23,695 nt of DNA from Sphingobacteriales bacterium (GCA_016711285.1 JADJTG010000008.1:1-23695); one strand, 5' to 3'; numbered from the stretch's first letter, positions 1 through 9,067 are shown. The notes: generated by a model from the sequence alone, not told the origin. Translations and numbers: made by a program.

Positions 1-968
1 GGGTCTTCGGCATCGGCAGGTATTTTAAAATGGATTCCACCAAATCGTGTAAAGTGATGATACCCTGCAAACTGCCATATTCATCTACCACTACTGCAAA
101 ATACAACATATTTTCCAGAAACAACTCCCAATAGGGTGGCGACTTGCGCAGGCACTGATAGAGGTGCTTTTAAAATGCTGCGCAACGAAAACTTAGGATT
201 TTGAATATTGCCTGTAATCTTTCTGGATTCAGTACTTCCATCTTTTATCTATATTTTTCGTCACAAAGCAGAAGTTTGGAATAAAAACTCTCTTTGATTT
301 GGTGTTCTATTACATCAGACGGCTCACTAATATCCATTCCTGTCGCTGCGGTGGGTCATCATAGTTTGAGCGCGGCGGTCGGTAAAACGGAATAAATTGT
401 TTTGCAAGGTGGTTTCGTCCTGTTCCAAAACGCCGTGTTTGCCCGCCATTTTTATCATCATCTTCAATTCCTCCTCCGATACTGCCTGCTCGTCATTTTC
501 TTTGATAAAGCATTTTTAAGATGAGTTTGGTAGATAAAGAGGTAATTTTACAAAGGATAAGTGATTTTTATGTAAGAATTTGAACGAAAGGGCAGCGACA
601 TATTATATTTCGGGATAATTGTTACCGTGGTTTGAGGCCCAATTCGCCGATGGTAGAGAAATAAGTAATGAGCGTAACAACAATAAACGCCATATTGTCG
701 GCGTAGGGTGCTGTCTTTCCAATTGGGCCAGCGCGGCGAGCAAATATTTGGAAAGTTGATATCGCGCGCCGAAATAACGCAAAGTGAGGTGTGCCCACCT
801 GCATTGTAAACAAATTTCAGGTTTCCAAAAGTTTTAGTGCAGATACCTGCTCCTGTATTGCCCCCCAGCGGCGGCACTTTCTCTAATCTCCCTTTTTGCT
901 CGATACCAGCATCTCCGACGAAAAACGCCGTTGAGCAAGAACAAAAGAAATATCGCTATTTTCCTTAG
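1..968 (-). CDS. DUF21/CBS (CorC/HlyC-like) membrane protein, C-terminal part outside the window, frameshifted
   Basis: Reading the minus strand from about 965 down, pieces in different frames line up in the order of the CorC/HlyC family. First comes a hydrophobic start ending FLLFLLNGVF followed by EMLVSSKKG (DUF21 start). Next is AFIVVTLITYFSTIGEL (third DUF21 helix and the GEL motif). Then comes EEELKMMIKMAGKHGVLEQ with MMTHRSD (entry to the CBS pair), and finally FAVVVDEYGSLQGIITLHDL (second CBS motif) at the left edge. Family members are integral inner-membrane proteins, about 430 residues, tied to Mg/Co transport or, in Bacteroidota, sometimes to gliding (GldE). The sequence cannot separate these. 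At least five frame changes occur in under 1 kb. No good start codon is in frame, so the 5' end is approximate. The C-terminal transporter-associated domain lies outside the window. Confidence 0.75.
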
Positions 969-980
969 TAAATGCGCTTG

Positions 981-988
981 CAAAGATA
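981..988 (-). promoter_or_regulatory. Putative Bacteroidota -7 box for the CorC-like gene
   Basis: On the minus strand this reads TATCTTTG, an exact fit to the Bacteroidota -7 consensus TAnnTTTG. It lies about 15-20 bases before the first recognisable coding residues of the DUF21 protein. I see no convincing TTTG element at the -33 position, so this is a motif match with supportive placement only. Confidence 0.45.
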
Positions 989-1034
989 AGCCATAAAAGC
1001 TGATATGCAGATATATTTGGCGGGTACTGTATTT

Positions 1035-1834
1035 TTAAACAACAGAATTATTGCGTAAAGTTTCATCAAGCAGTTCTGCCAGGTCTTTTACTTTGGTGCG
1101 CTCGTGCAGGTCGGTTTCTTTGAGAGCATCGGTGAGCATTGTATTACAAAACGGACAAGCCACCGCTACAATATCGGGTTGTATTTCTACTATATCTTTG
1201 CTGCGCTCCTGATTGATGCGCAATTTTTCCCTTCGTCCTCCTTGAACATTTGCGCGCCGCCTGCTCCGCAGCAGAGTCCGTTTTGTCAGGAGCGTTTCAT
1301 TTCCACCAAGTCGGCATCTAAGGCTTCCGAGCAAAGCGCGCGGGCTTCGTAGATGTCGTTGGCTCTGCCCAGATAGCAAGAGTCGGTAGGTAATTTTTTT
1401 TCCTTTAAAGTGCCGCCGCCCTGTAATTTGATGCGGCCACTGTTGATAAGCTGTTGTAAATAATCGCTGTGATGTATTACTTCGTAGTTGCCGCCGAGTT
1501 CGCTGTATTCATTTTTAAGTGTATTAAAGCAATGCGGGCAGTTGGTAACAATCTTTTTCACTTCGTAATTATTCAGCGTAGCGATATTCATTTGCGCCTG
1601 CATCTGAAACAAAAACTCATTACCCGGCACGGCGGGCGGGATCGCCCAGTACATAATTCTTCTTCCCTAAAATAGCAAAAGAAACGCCGATACGATTTAA
1701 AATACGCACCAAAGCCTTGCTCACCGACTGAGCACGTTGGTCAAAACTGCCCGCACAACCCACCCAAAACAATACTTCGGGCTGCTTACCTTCGGCAGTC
1801 AACTCTGCCATAGTAGGAATTTTACTTCATTCAT
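1035..1834 (-). CDS. (Fe-S)-binding protein with two CCG domains (HdrB/heterodisulfide reductase-like), frameshifted
   Basis: About 265 residues. Two cysteine-rich CCG repeats are readable across frames. The first has FWVGCAGSFDQRAQ, then LCTGDPARRAGNEFLFQMQ, then TNCPHCFNTLKNEYSELGG. The second has CYLGRANDIYEA, then GLCCGAGGAQMFKE, then ACPFCNTMLTDAL. This architecture is that of HdrB/HdrD, GlpC and LldE-type electron-transfer subunits, where CCG domains bind an unusual Fe-S cluster. In Bacteroidota this soluble protein is probably a redox partner of a membrane Fe-S or quinone oxidoreductase, which is not in view here. The start is taken at the ATG at 1832-1834 (M-N-E-V-K), which reaches the MAEL segment if one base is missing near 1818. 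Further frame changes lie near 1640-1665, 1300 and 1220. All key cysteines survive, so I favour sequence error over decay. Confidence 0.85.
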
Positions 1835-2132
1835 AGATGCTGGAAAATTAATAAACAGGTAAATAAACAAAAAACAATATATAATGTTACATTAAGTATA
1901 AGAAAGGCTTGAAAACGCAATTAATACAGCAAACTGTATTTAATCATACAAAAAAACGTATTTTTTTACTAAAACTATTAAAAAATAGTAGTTCTATTTA
2001 AAAATAGATAATAAATTGCGTCTTCTTTCAATCCTTCTATCGTCGGCTTACCTCTTTGGATATTTTTATTATCTTTAACGCACCGATTTTATCAATGATG
2101 GCATCAGGTATCGCAACATTTTTTATAAATAT
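1835..2132. other. AT-rich divergent intergenic region with three short hairpins
   Basis: This gap separates the minus-strand Fe-S gene from plus-strand ridA. No coding potential or RNA gene is apparent. Three consecutive short inverted repeats occur: AATACAG/CTGTATT (1923-1929 and 1934-1940), ACTATT/AATAGT (1974-1979 and 1984-1989) and TCTATTT/AAATAGA (1993-1999 and 2002-2008). All are AT-rich, so some chance occurrence is expected. I could not identify a clear TAnnTTTG box for either flanking gene. Confidence 0.4.
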
Positions 2133-2518
2133 ATGAATAATCGGTTCATATTAACACACGAAGCTCCTGCCCCTATCGGTCCTTACAGCCAGGCAGTATG
2201 GGCAGGTGATTTATTATTTGTTTCAGGTCAAATTCCTATCTGTGCTGCCGACGGCACTTTGGTTCGAGGTTCTGTTGCTGATGAAACGCGACAAGTGATG
2301 CAAAATTTACAGGCTATTCTTCATACGGCGGGGCTTTCTTTCAACATGTTGTAAAACAACCATTTTTCTAAAGATATGGACGATTTTAGCATCGTCAATC
2401 AAGTATATGGCAGCTATTTTCAACAACATTATTATCCTGCCCGCGAAACAGTAGAAGTAGCCCGTTTGCCAAAAATGTACGCGTAGAAATTTCAGTTATT
2501 GCTTGTCGCAACATATAA
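2133..2518 (+). CDS. ridA: RidA/YjgF/UK114 family enamine/imine deaminase, frameshifted
   Basis: About 128 residues, the normal family length. RidA hydrolyses reactive 2-aminoacrylate and related enamine/imine intermediates released by PLP enzymes, and acts as a cytosolic trimer. The N-terminal half shows the family pattern: HEAPAPIGPYSQAVWAGDLL, FVSGQIP, then MQNLQAIL. After a frame change near 2350, the second half reads KDMDDFSIVNQVYGSYF, then YYPARETVEVARLPK, ending EISVIAC. The PAR arginine that anchors the substrate carboxylate is present. A second single-base deletion lies in the A-run near 2472. Start is the ATG at 2133; no better upstream start exists. It is monocistronic by spacing, followed by an AT-rich region with a hairpin. 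Confidence 0.88.
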
Positions 2519-2557
2519 ATTGTTTTTTTTTTTAAAGATGTTTTTTATAAAAACTTT

Positions 2558-2584
2558 ATCATATATAAAAATATGATTTTATTT
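2558..2584 (+). terminator. Possible weak terminator hairpin after ridA
   Basis: ATCATAT (2558-2564) pairs with ATATGAT (2571-2577) around a six-base loop and is followed by TTTATTTT. The stem is AT-only apart from one G-C pair, so thermodynamic stability is low. Position after ridA and before a -7 box supports a terminator role. Confidence 0.35.
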
Positions 2585-2615
2585 TGTTAATCCATTCATA
2601 ATTGTTATAATATAT

Positions 2616-2623
2616 TATATTTG
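2616..2623 (+). promoter_or_regulatory. Putative -7 box for the NUMOD4/HNH-like gene
   Basis: TATATTTG matches TAnnTTTG exactly and lies 50 bases before the ATG at 2674. The surroundings are very AT-rich, which raises the chance of a random match, and a properly spaced -33 TTTG is not seen. Confidence 0.35.
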
Positions 2624-2673
2624 TCCATTCCTAAAATTTTTATTTTACTAACTATTATTTTGTCTTTTTAATT

Positions 2674-3263
2674 ATGTACAGAAGAAACAGTCCCTTTAAA
2701 ACTTTACCCGGCGAACAATGGAAAGAACTTAAAATGTTTGAACCCGGTGCACTACGACTTAATTATGCTTTATCCAACTTTGGGCGTATGGTGAGCTATA
2801 CCGATAATTTTGAAGAAGGAAGCCTCATAAAGGCAGAAAATTAGCGGATACCTTACTTTTAGTTGTCGTCCCAATGGCTTGAATAAATCGTATCTTATTC
2901 ATAAGTTAGTAGCGGAATATTTTCTTCCTAAAGAAGAGAAGATCAAAATTATGTCATTCACGTTGATTATAATAAAATGAATAATAATGTGAATAATTTG
3001 CGTTGGGTAAACAGAGCAGAAGTAAGTTTGCATCAAGAAAACAACCCCAATATTATCGCTATGCGCGAAAAACGCCGTTTGGAACCCACCTACAAAGGTC
3101 ATAAACTGACGGCTACAAAAGTAAAGATGATAAAAAACTCATCTTTGACCCCAAACGCAAAACGCGTATGCGCATCATCGCCAAGCAGTTCGGCATCACC
3201 GAAATGCAGCTTTATCGCATCAAATCAGGCGAAAACTGGGGACACGTTAAGTTAGACGATTGA
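2674..3263 (+). CDS. NUMOD4 and HNH-like DNA-binding protein with a C-terminal helix-turn-helix-like segment, frameshifted
   Basis: About 196 residues. The N-terminus has EQWKEL and YALSNFGRMVSY, the NUMOD4 pattern (W-x-x-L, then Y-x-x-SNFGR) known from homing-endonuclease relatives. The middle has HKLVAEYFLP then VIHVDYNKMNNNVNNLRWV, which follows the HNH_3 layout (H..VA..F, H.D, NN..NL.W). The first His and the central Asn are kept, but the usual final EN is replaced by AEV, so nuclease activity is doubtful. The C-terminus (GHKLTATKVKMI, RIIAKQFGITEMQLYRIKSG, NWGHV) resembles a NUMOD1/HTH-type DNA-binding segment. Similar proteins are frequent in Bacteroidota; I know of no established function. 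Frame changes lie near 2845, 2935 and in the A-run near 3131. The gene sits alone between ridA and hemC. Confidence 0.8.
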
Positions 3264-3304
3264 TTTTAAATTACACTTTTTAGGGCTTGAATAGCAAATT
3301 GATG

Positions 3305-3312
3305 TACCTTCG
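3305..3312 (+). promoter_or_regulatory. Putative promoter of hemC with a very short leader
   Basis: TACCTTCG is one mismatch from TAnnTTTG and ends 7 bases before the hemC ATG at 3320. A TTG occurs at 3287-3289, 15 bases upstream, somewhat closer than the usual 19-21. If used, transcription would begin at or within a few bases of the start codon, giving a nearly leaderless mRNA. Confidence 0.5.
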
Positions 3313-3319
3313 CGGTTGC

Positions 3320-4212
3320 ATGCGCTATCCAAACAACCAACCTATTATTATCGGCTCACGCGGCAGTCGGTTGGCACTGTGGCAGGCGGTTTTGTACAAC
3401 AACAACTGCAACAATTGGGGTATGCCGTAGAAATTCGTATTATCAAAACGCAAGGCGATGTCATTCAGCACCTTTCCTTTGAAAAAATGGAAGGAAAGGG
3501 TTTTTTACCAAAGAATTAGAGGAATCTTTGCTGAAAGAAGAAATAGATGTTGCGGTACATTCCCTTAAAGATTTGCCCACGCAACAGCCCGAAGGTTTAT
3601 TGCATCGCCGCCAACTCCTACCGCGAAAATCCCTGCGACTGCCTCCTCATTCGCCGCGATGCCTTAGACAGCACCGCCTTTTGGCAGCTCAAAGCGGGAG
3701 CCATCGTGGGTACTTCATCGCCGCGCCGCACGGCTCTGCTCCAACATTTCCGCCCCGATGTGCAAATTCAATCGTTGCGCGGCAATGTGCCTACCCGTAT
3801 ATCCAAGCTCGAAGCGGGCTACGATGCCGTATTGCTCGCCGCCGCCGGTTTAGAACGCCTCCAATTAGATACCTCAGCGTATCAGGTGCTTCATCTGCCG
3901 CCGCAGCGTTTTGTGCCTGCACCTGCTCAGGGTGTTTTGGCATTACAAACCCGCAGCCACGATACCGAACTCCGCCAAATTCTCGCCCACATACACCGCC
4001 CCGATATAGCCGAAACCACCGCCGTAGAACGCCACCTGCTCCAACTTTTGGAGGGCGGCTGCCGCGAACCGATGGGGGCATATTGTACCAAACACCAAAA
4101 TACTTATCAGGTGTGGGTGGCTTTTTCGGAAAAAATGCCCCTTTGCGACGTGCGCTTGTAGAGAGCAGTCGGTGGAGGCTGTAGCGGCTTCGGTGTGGAA
4201 TATTTTTAAAAA
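3320..4212 (+). CDS. hemC: Hydroxymethylbilane synthase (porphobilinogen deaminase), frameshifted
   Basis: HemC polymerises four porphobilinogen molecules into hydroxymethylbilane in tetrapyrrole synthesis, in the cytosol. Family motifs appear in order: IIIGSRGSRLALWQA (start of domain 1), RIIKTQGD, VAVHSLKDLPTQQPEGL, GTSSPRR, LRGNVPTRISKLEAGYDAV, LLAAAGLERL and PAPAQGVLAL. The dipyrromethane cofactor cysteine is present in LLEGGCREPMGAY. Start is the ATG at 3320 (M-R-Y-P-N-N-Q-P). Frame changes lie near 3394, 3510, 3600 and 4150. GC content here is clearly higher than in the preceding gene (some 60-base rows exceed 60%). After domain 3 the frame appears to run straight into HemD residues, so hemC and hemD may be one bifunctional gene; the end given here is the approximate domain junction. 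Confidence 0.9.
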
Positions 4213-4885
4213 CCCGCGCCGCCTGCGTGTATTCATCTCGCGCGAAGTGGACGACACGGGATATTTCGCTCAACAAATGCGCGCAACAACATCAACTGGC
4301 GGCACAGTCTTTGGTGACGTTCCGCGCTTTGCTGGCTGCCGAAATGCCCGCCTGCGGCTGGGTGTTTTTACGAGCAGCAAGGGCGTGGAGTTTTTGCGGC
4401 GCAAACAAAATACCACACTGCCACCCACGCTCAAATGGGCTGCTTTAGGAGCAGGAACGGCTGCCACATTACGCCCGGACTTTGCACATAGAAGCTGATT
4501 TTTGTGGCAACGGCAATGCCGCCGATGCTGCACCTTTATTTGAAAAAGAGGTAATGGGGCAGAAAGTATTGTTTCCGCAAGCTACCAACAGTTTGCGCTC
4601 GATGCAAGAACTATTGAGCAAGGCGGGCAAATACAAATAAAAGATTGGGTGATTTATGATAATACTCCTGCCACCGATACAACATTAGCTGCCGATGAAT
4701 TTGATGTGCTTATTTTCACAAGCCCGCTTAATGTTGATGCTTTTGTGCAACAGTTTTCTATTCGGGAGCATCAAAAAATAATTGCTATTGGCGGCACCAC
4801 TGCCCAACGCTTGCAGCACTACGGCTACACGGCGTGTGTGGCACACAGCCCCGATGAAATGGCTTTGGCAGCTTGGGTATATTAA
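4172..4885 (+). CDS. hemD: Uroporphyrinogen-III synthase (HemD), possibly fused to HemC, frameshifted
   Basis: HemD cyclises hydroxymethylbilane to uroporphyrinogen III, the step after HemC. Recognisable parts across frames are RVFISREVDDTGYFAQQM (start of domain 1), QSLVTFRALL, VFTSSKGVEF (the F-T-S-x-x-G/A-V motif), KWAALGAGTAATLR, GQKVLFPQA with SLRSMQELL, WVIYDNTPAT, FDVLIFTSPLNVDAFV and IIAIGGTTAQRLQHYGY before the stop at 4883-4885. HemD is weakly conserved in sequence, but this motif order and the position after HemC make the call firm. There is no ATG at its start; a GTG at 4172 is in frame but lies within the last HemC helix. Frame changes lie near 4290, 4360, 4480 and 4600. Either GTG start with overlap or a HemC-HemD fusion is possible. 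Confidence 0.85.
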
Positions 4886-4898
4886 AGAAAATATATTG

Positions 4899-4906
4899 TA
4901 ACTTCG
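4899..4906 (+). promoter_or_regulatory. Possible -7 box upstream of glyS
   Basis: TAACTTCG is one mismatch from the consensus and lies just after the hemD stop, with a TTG at 4873-4875 (23 bases upstream). If used, glyS would have a leader of roughly 180 bases. The rest of the 205-base gap (4886-5090) is AT-rich and shows nothing else I recognise. Confidence 0.3.
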
Positions 4907-5090
4907 CACTTCTTTTTTTAACACATTTTTTAAAAAATAATACAAATTATTACCAACTCTTATCAGGTATTGTTTTTGTTGTAAAACATTAAATTTTCAG
5001 TTTATTCATCATTTACAATTATCCTTTTTAACATCAACATTTGTATTTTTTCATTTTTCATTTATTGTTTTTCATCTTTTATATTTTTCA

Positions 5091-6624
5091 ATGAAAGCTA
5101 TCAACGTTGCCGAACATTTTAAAACGCTCATTTCCCATTGCAAAGAATACGGTTTTATTTTCCTTCCAGCGAAATATATGACGGTTTGAGTGCCGTGTAT
5201 GATTATGGACCTTATGGTTCTTTGCTCAAAAACAACATCAAGGAATATTGGTGGAAAAGTATGGTACAAATGCACGAAAACATTGTGGGTATTGATGCCG
5301 CTATTTTATGCACCCCAAAACGTGGAAGGCTTCGGGGCACGTTGATGCTTTTAACGACCCGCTGATAGATAATAAAGACAGCAAAAAACGCTATCGTGCT
5401 GATGTATTGATTGAAGATTTTGTGGCAAAAATTGATGCCAAAATAGATAAAGAAGTAGAAAAAGCGGCGGCACGTTTTGGCGACAGCTTTGATAAAGAGA
5501 TGTTTGTGGCTACCAATGCGCGGTGCAGGAGTATGTGAAGAAAAAGAAGAAATTATGGGTCGCTTCACAACAGCCACGGCGCAGGGCGATATGGCGGGTT
5601 TGAAAGCTATCATTGACGACAACGAAATGCTTGCCCCGAAAGCGGCAGCCGCAACTGGACGGAGGTGCGTCAATTTAATTTGATGTTTTCTACAAATGGG
5701 AGCAGTAGCCGAAGAGTCCAATACGCTGTATTTGCGTCCGAAACGGCACAGGGTATTTTTGTAAACTTTTGAACGTACTCAACACGGCACGCCAAAAAGT
5801 GCCTTTCGGTATTGCCCAAATCGAAAGCCTTCCGCAACGAAATTGTAGCGCGGCAGTTTATATTCCGTATGCGCGAGTTTGAGCAAATGGAGATGCAGTT
5901 TTTTGTGCGTCCGGGCGAAGAGATGGAATGGTACAACTACTGGAAAAGCAAACGTATGGCGTGGCATCGCGCTATTTTTCCCGAAAATGCGTTGCGATTC
6001 AAAGACCACGACAATTTGGCGCACTATGCCAATGCTGCCGTAGATGTTCAATTTGATTTTCCTTTCGGATTCAAAGAATTGGAGGGTATTCACAGCCGCA
6101 CCGACTTTGATTTGAGTCGCCATCAGGGGTTGTCGGGCAAAAAATTGCAGTATTTTGACAGCGAACTCCAGCAAGCTATGTGCCGTATGTGGTGGAAACT
6201 TCGGTGGGGTTAGACCGTATGTTTTTGGCGGTGATTGACAGTTGCCTCACCGAAGAAGAAGTAAACGATGCGCAAGGCGAAGCTGCCACACACCGTATTG
6301 CGCGTGCCGGCGGCTTTGGCTCGGTAAAAGTGGCGATACTGCCGCTTCTCAAAAACCGCGAAGAACTTACCAACAAAGCGCGTGAGATTTTCCAACGTCT
6401 CAAAATGGAATTTATTTGTCAGTATGACGAAAAAGATGCCATTGGTCGCCGCTATCGCCGCCAAGATGCCATCGGTACGCCTTATTGTGTAACTATTGAG
6501 TTTTGATACGCTAAACGATGATACCGTTACTTTGCGCGAGCGCGACAGTATGGAGCAGGTGCGTATTCACATCAGCGAAATAGAAAACATTGTGCGCAGC
6601 AAAGTGAGTTTTCCACTTTACTGA
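5091..6624 (+). CDS. glyS: Glycyl-tRNA synthetase, class II homodimeric type, frameshifted
   Basis: This charges tRNA-Gly with glycine in the cytosol. The reading across frames follows the eukaryote/archaea-like alpha2 enzyme of about 500 residues. In order: ISHCKEYGFIFPSSEIYDGL, VYDYGPYGSLLKNNIKEYWW, ASGHVDAFNDPLIDNK, RYRADVLIEDF, NLMFSTNMGAVAEES, TAQGIFVNFLNV, FRNEIVARQFIFRMREFEQME (class II motif 2), IHSRTDFDLSRHQ and ETSVGLDRMFLAVI (motif 3 with its arginine). The anticodon-binding domain starts at VKVAILPLLKNREEL and ends with VTLRERDSMEQVRI. Start is the ATG at 5091. Frame changes lie near 5155, 5315, 5525, 5650-5690, 5700-5820, 6175 and 6500. As a single essential gene with all catalytic motifs preserved, it is the strongest argument that the indels are sequence errors. 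Confidence 0.93.
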
Positions 6625-6657
6625 AATAGAATAGTCTTTTTGTAAAAAATATTTTCA

Positions 6658-6708
6658 AAAAAGCAAGCGGTGCTGTACACAAAAAGCTGTACACATTGCT
6701 TGCTTTTT
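6658..6708. terminator. Bidirectional intrinsic terminator between glyS and comEC
   Basis: AAAAAGCAAGC (6658-6668) and GCTTGCTTTTT (6698-6708) form a perfect 11-base inverted repeat, so both strands have a stem followed by a T-run. It lies between two convergent genes, 33 bases after the glyS stop and directly after the comEC stop. The loop region holds a direct repeat, GCTGTACACA, at 6672-6681 and 6686-6695; each copy contains the palindrome TGTACA. Confidence 0.8.
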
Positions 6709-6710
6709 CA

Positions 6711-8873
6711 TTATTCGCTGTTTTGTTGTTGATATGCTTGTATTTCGTAGCGGTATGCACCCGTTCAGCAGTGGCGTATAATTGCGGAAATGTTTTTTCA
6801 GCCGTTGAACCTCGTACCACGCCACCGAGCCATCGGCGATAATCGGAGTATCGGGAGCAAGCTGTCGTAAAATCTGTTGCGCCTTTGCCGTTATTTTTCC
6901 GCGCAATACGACCATGTCGGCTGCCAATAACCCAGCGTATCGGGTATATTTTCGGTGCTGCCCAACAACAAAACAGATGTATGCCCGCCACCAACAAAGG
7001 AGATTGTCGCAAAATACGTTCATCAGAATAGTCATATTCCAGCAGCAAAGTATCTGTTTTCGTCAATCGCTCCTGCTTAAATCGCGGCGATATATTAAAA
7101 TTGAGAGCTGCTGCATCGTGTGCCAAAGTGCTATCTCTACACAAATACACCTGTCGGTTGTGTTCAAACTCTATTGCGCTGTGTTTTGAGATATGATAAA
7201 CGATGATATGCTGCGATAATGTAAAAGCTCTTTTAAAAGAAGAAGCCGACAAAATAAACAGCATCAAGAGTGCAAATTTTAGAAAAGAAACGTGCTTATT
7301 GATAAAAAACATCGTAAACCCCGCAATACAGGCATACAATACCACTGCTTCGCCTGCACTCAAAGGAAGCGGCTGCCACAAAGCTCCGGGCAAATGTTGT
7401 ATGATGCCCAGCATACCATTCATAACATTAATCAACTGCTGCACCAACACGCCCAAAGCATAGCCCAAAGGCTCAATTGCGGCTACTGCCAACAACAGCA
7501 ATCCCAATTTCAGCAATATATCGGCTGGAACTGCCACCAAATTGGATATTACAAAATACAAAGGAAATTGATGAAAATAATAAATCAGCAAAGGCAAAGT
7601 AGCAATACTCGCTGCCAGCGTAACGCTGATGCTGTTCCAAATCATATCTGCCCAATAATGGCGGCTTATCCACCAGTTTTGGATATAAGGATTGAGCCAA
7701 ATAATACCCAAAACCGCCGAATATGACAACTGAAAACCGATATTATACAAAGATAAAGGATTGAATATCAGAAGAATAAATGCCGTTGCTGCTACGATAT
7801 TCAGTGTAATTATGCGCCGCCCCAGCAACTGCCCCACGCCCACCATTGCATACATCAGGGCGGCACGCACCGCCGACACCGACAAACCCGACAACAAAGT
7901 ATAAAGTACCACACAGGCTATCGCCATCACAAGTGCTGTTTGTTTGCCTTTGCGCCACCGCCGCAGCAACCACACAAAAAAAACATATAAAGTATTGCCA
8001 ATAAGCAAAATATGCAATCCCGAAACCGCCAGCAAATGAATAGTGCCTGTTTCGGCATACATTTTGTACCAGTTCGCTGTCTAATTCGTAACGATACCCC
8101 AGTAACAAAGCTTTGGCAACGCCTGTTTCCTGCTCGCCGGGTACATATTTTTCCAGCAAATCCAATAAATATTGTTGCAAATGAAAAACCTGAGCCATCA
8201 ATACATTGCCCTGCGAAGGAGTATCCAACAAATGATAATCCTGACTGCGCAAATATGCCTGATGGAATACATTTTGTTGCGACAAGAAAAAACGATAATC
8301 AAACTGATACGGATTGGCGGGTGGCAATACGGCTTGTAGAAACGGTATTTTTATGAGCAGAGCATCGCCATAGTGAAGTTGCGAAACGAGGCTGTCTTTT
8401 TGAAGGTACAATAATATATTCCCTCTACAATGTTGAAACGAAGCCGTAGTTGATGACAATGACGACGAAACAATTTGTGTGGCCACCGCCTGAACCGCAT
8501 AAGTATTTTTCTTTTCAAGGGGCGGCTCTGCCAAATATACCGCCAAATAGGTTGTGGCGGCGGCACTATCGGAAGTCGGCGGCAACAAGTGGCTGAAGTG
8601 GTCGGGTTTGTCTTTTTGAATAAAAAAATTTACCGACAAAATACCTGTCAAAAAGAGCAACAATGACCCCATCAGACCAAGTAACCAACGATATTGCAAT
8701 GCAAACAAACGAACAGATGATAACAGCACATACAAGAGGAAAACAAAAACAGTCGGTATGAAGATATTGAACATAGCCGCCTCATACAGGTTACCGCTTA
8801 CAGCGATAACAATACCAAACGCATAAGGCAGCAAAAGCCGCCAAGCAGGATATTTATCCCATTGTATTTCCAT
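6711..8873 (-). CDS. comEC: ComEC/Rec2 family DNA-uptake channel, frameshifted
   Basis: About 720 residues. ComEC forms the inner-membrane channel for single-stranded DNA in natural transformation. The ATG at 8871-8873 opens an N-terminal region of membrane helices (LLLPYAFGIVIAV, then VFVFLLYVLL, then LMGSLLLFLTGIL) and a DUF4131-like beta region. The diagnostic Competence-domain start, ETGTIHLLAVSGLHILLIG, follows after a frame change near 8055, then many helices (SGLSVSAVRAALMYAM, LSYSAVLGIIWLNP). The C-terminus is soluble (TPIIADGSVAWYEVQRL) and seems to end GAYRYEIQAYQQQNSE at a stop at 6711-6713, after frame changes near 7000 and 6765. Whether the metallo-beta-lactamase domain of larger ComECs is present cannot be claimed; the length suggests not, as in many Bacteroidota. 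A good promoter lies just upstream. Confidence 0.9.
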
Positions 8874-8892
8874 ATATGCAAACCGATTGGTT

Positions 8893-8923
8893 CAAATATA
8901 AGGAATAACTCAATATTGACAAA
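8893..8923 (-). promoter_or_regulatory. Promoter of comEC (-33 TTTG, -7 TATATTTG)
   Basis: On the minus strand TTTG (8920-8923) is followed after 19 bases by TATATTTG (8893-8900), the exact spacing and sequence expected for the primary sigma factor of Bacteroidota. The -7 box ends 19 bases before the comEC ATG, so the leader should be only about 10-15 bases. Confidence 0.65.
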
Positions 8924-8996
8924 ATACAAAAAGGAGTTTTTTAAATTTTTTAGCAAAAAAACAGATAATAACGGTATATCAGATTGCAATGAAATA

Positions 8997-9067
8997 GATA
9001 ATGCTAAAAATCAACTAAAAATGCAGACAAATATTCTGCTTTTGTCCGTTAAAAAAATAGCATTATC
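8997..9067. repeat. Nested inverted repeat downstream of the S41 protease
   Basis: GATAATGCTA (8997-9006) and TAGCATTATC (9058-9067) are a perfect 10-base inverted repeat. Between them GCAGA (9023-9027) pairs with TCTGC (9035-9039). The element lies after the protease stop (9099) and before the comEC promoter. A T-run follows the first arm on the minus strand, not the second, so it is not a textbook terminator for the protease. The function is unknown. Confidence 0.5.

Noticed and set aside
548..877. A separate 109-codon minus-strand gene
   Set aside because: Parts of it (GNTGAG, VYNAGG) align only as frame-shifted pieces of the DUF21 domain; it is a fragment of the CorC-like gene.
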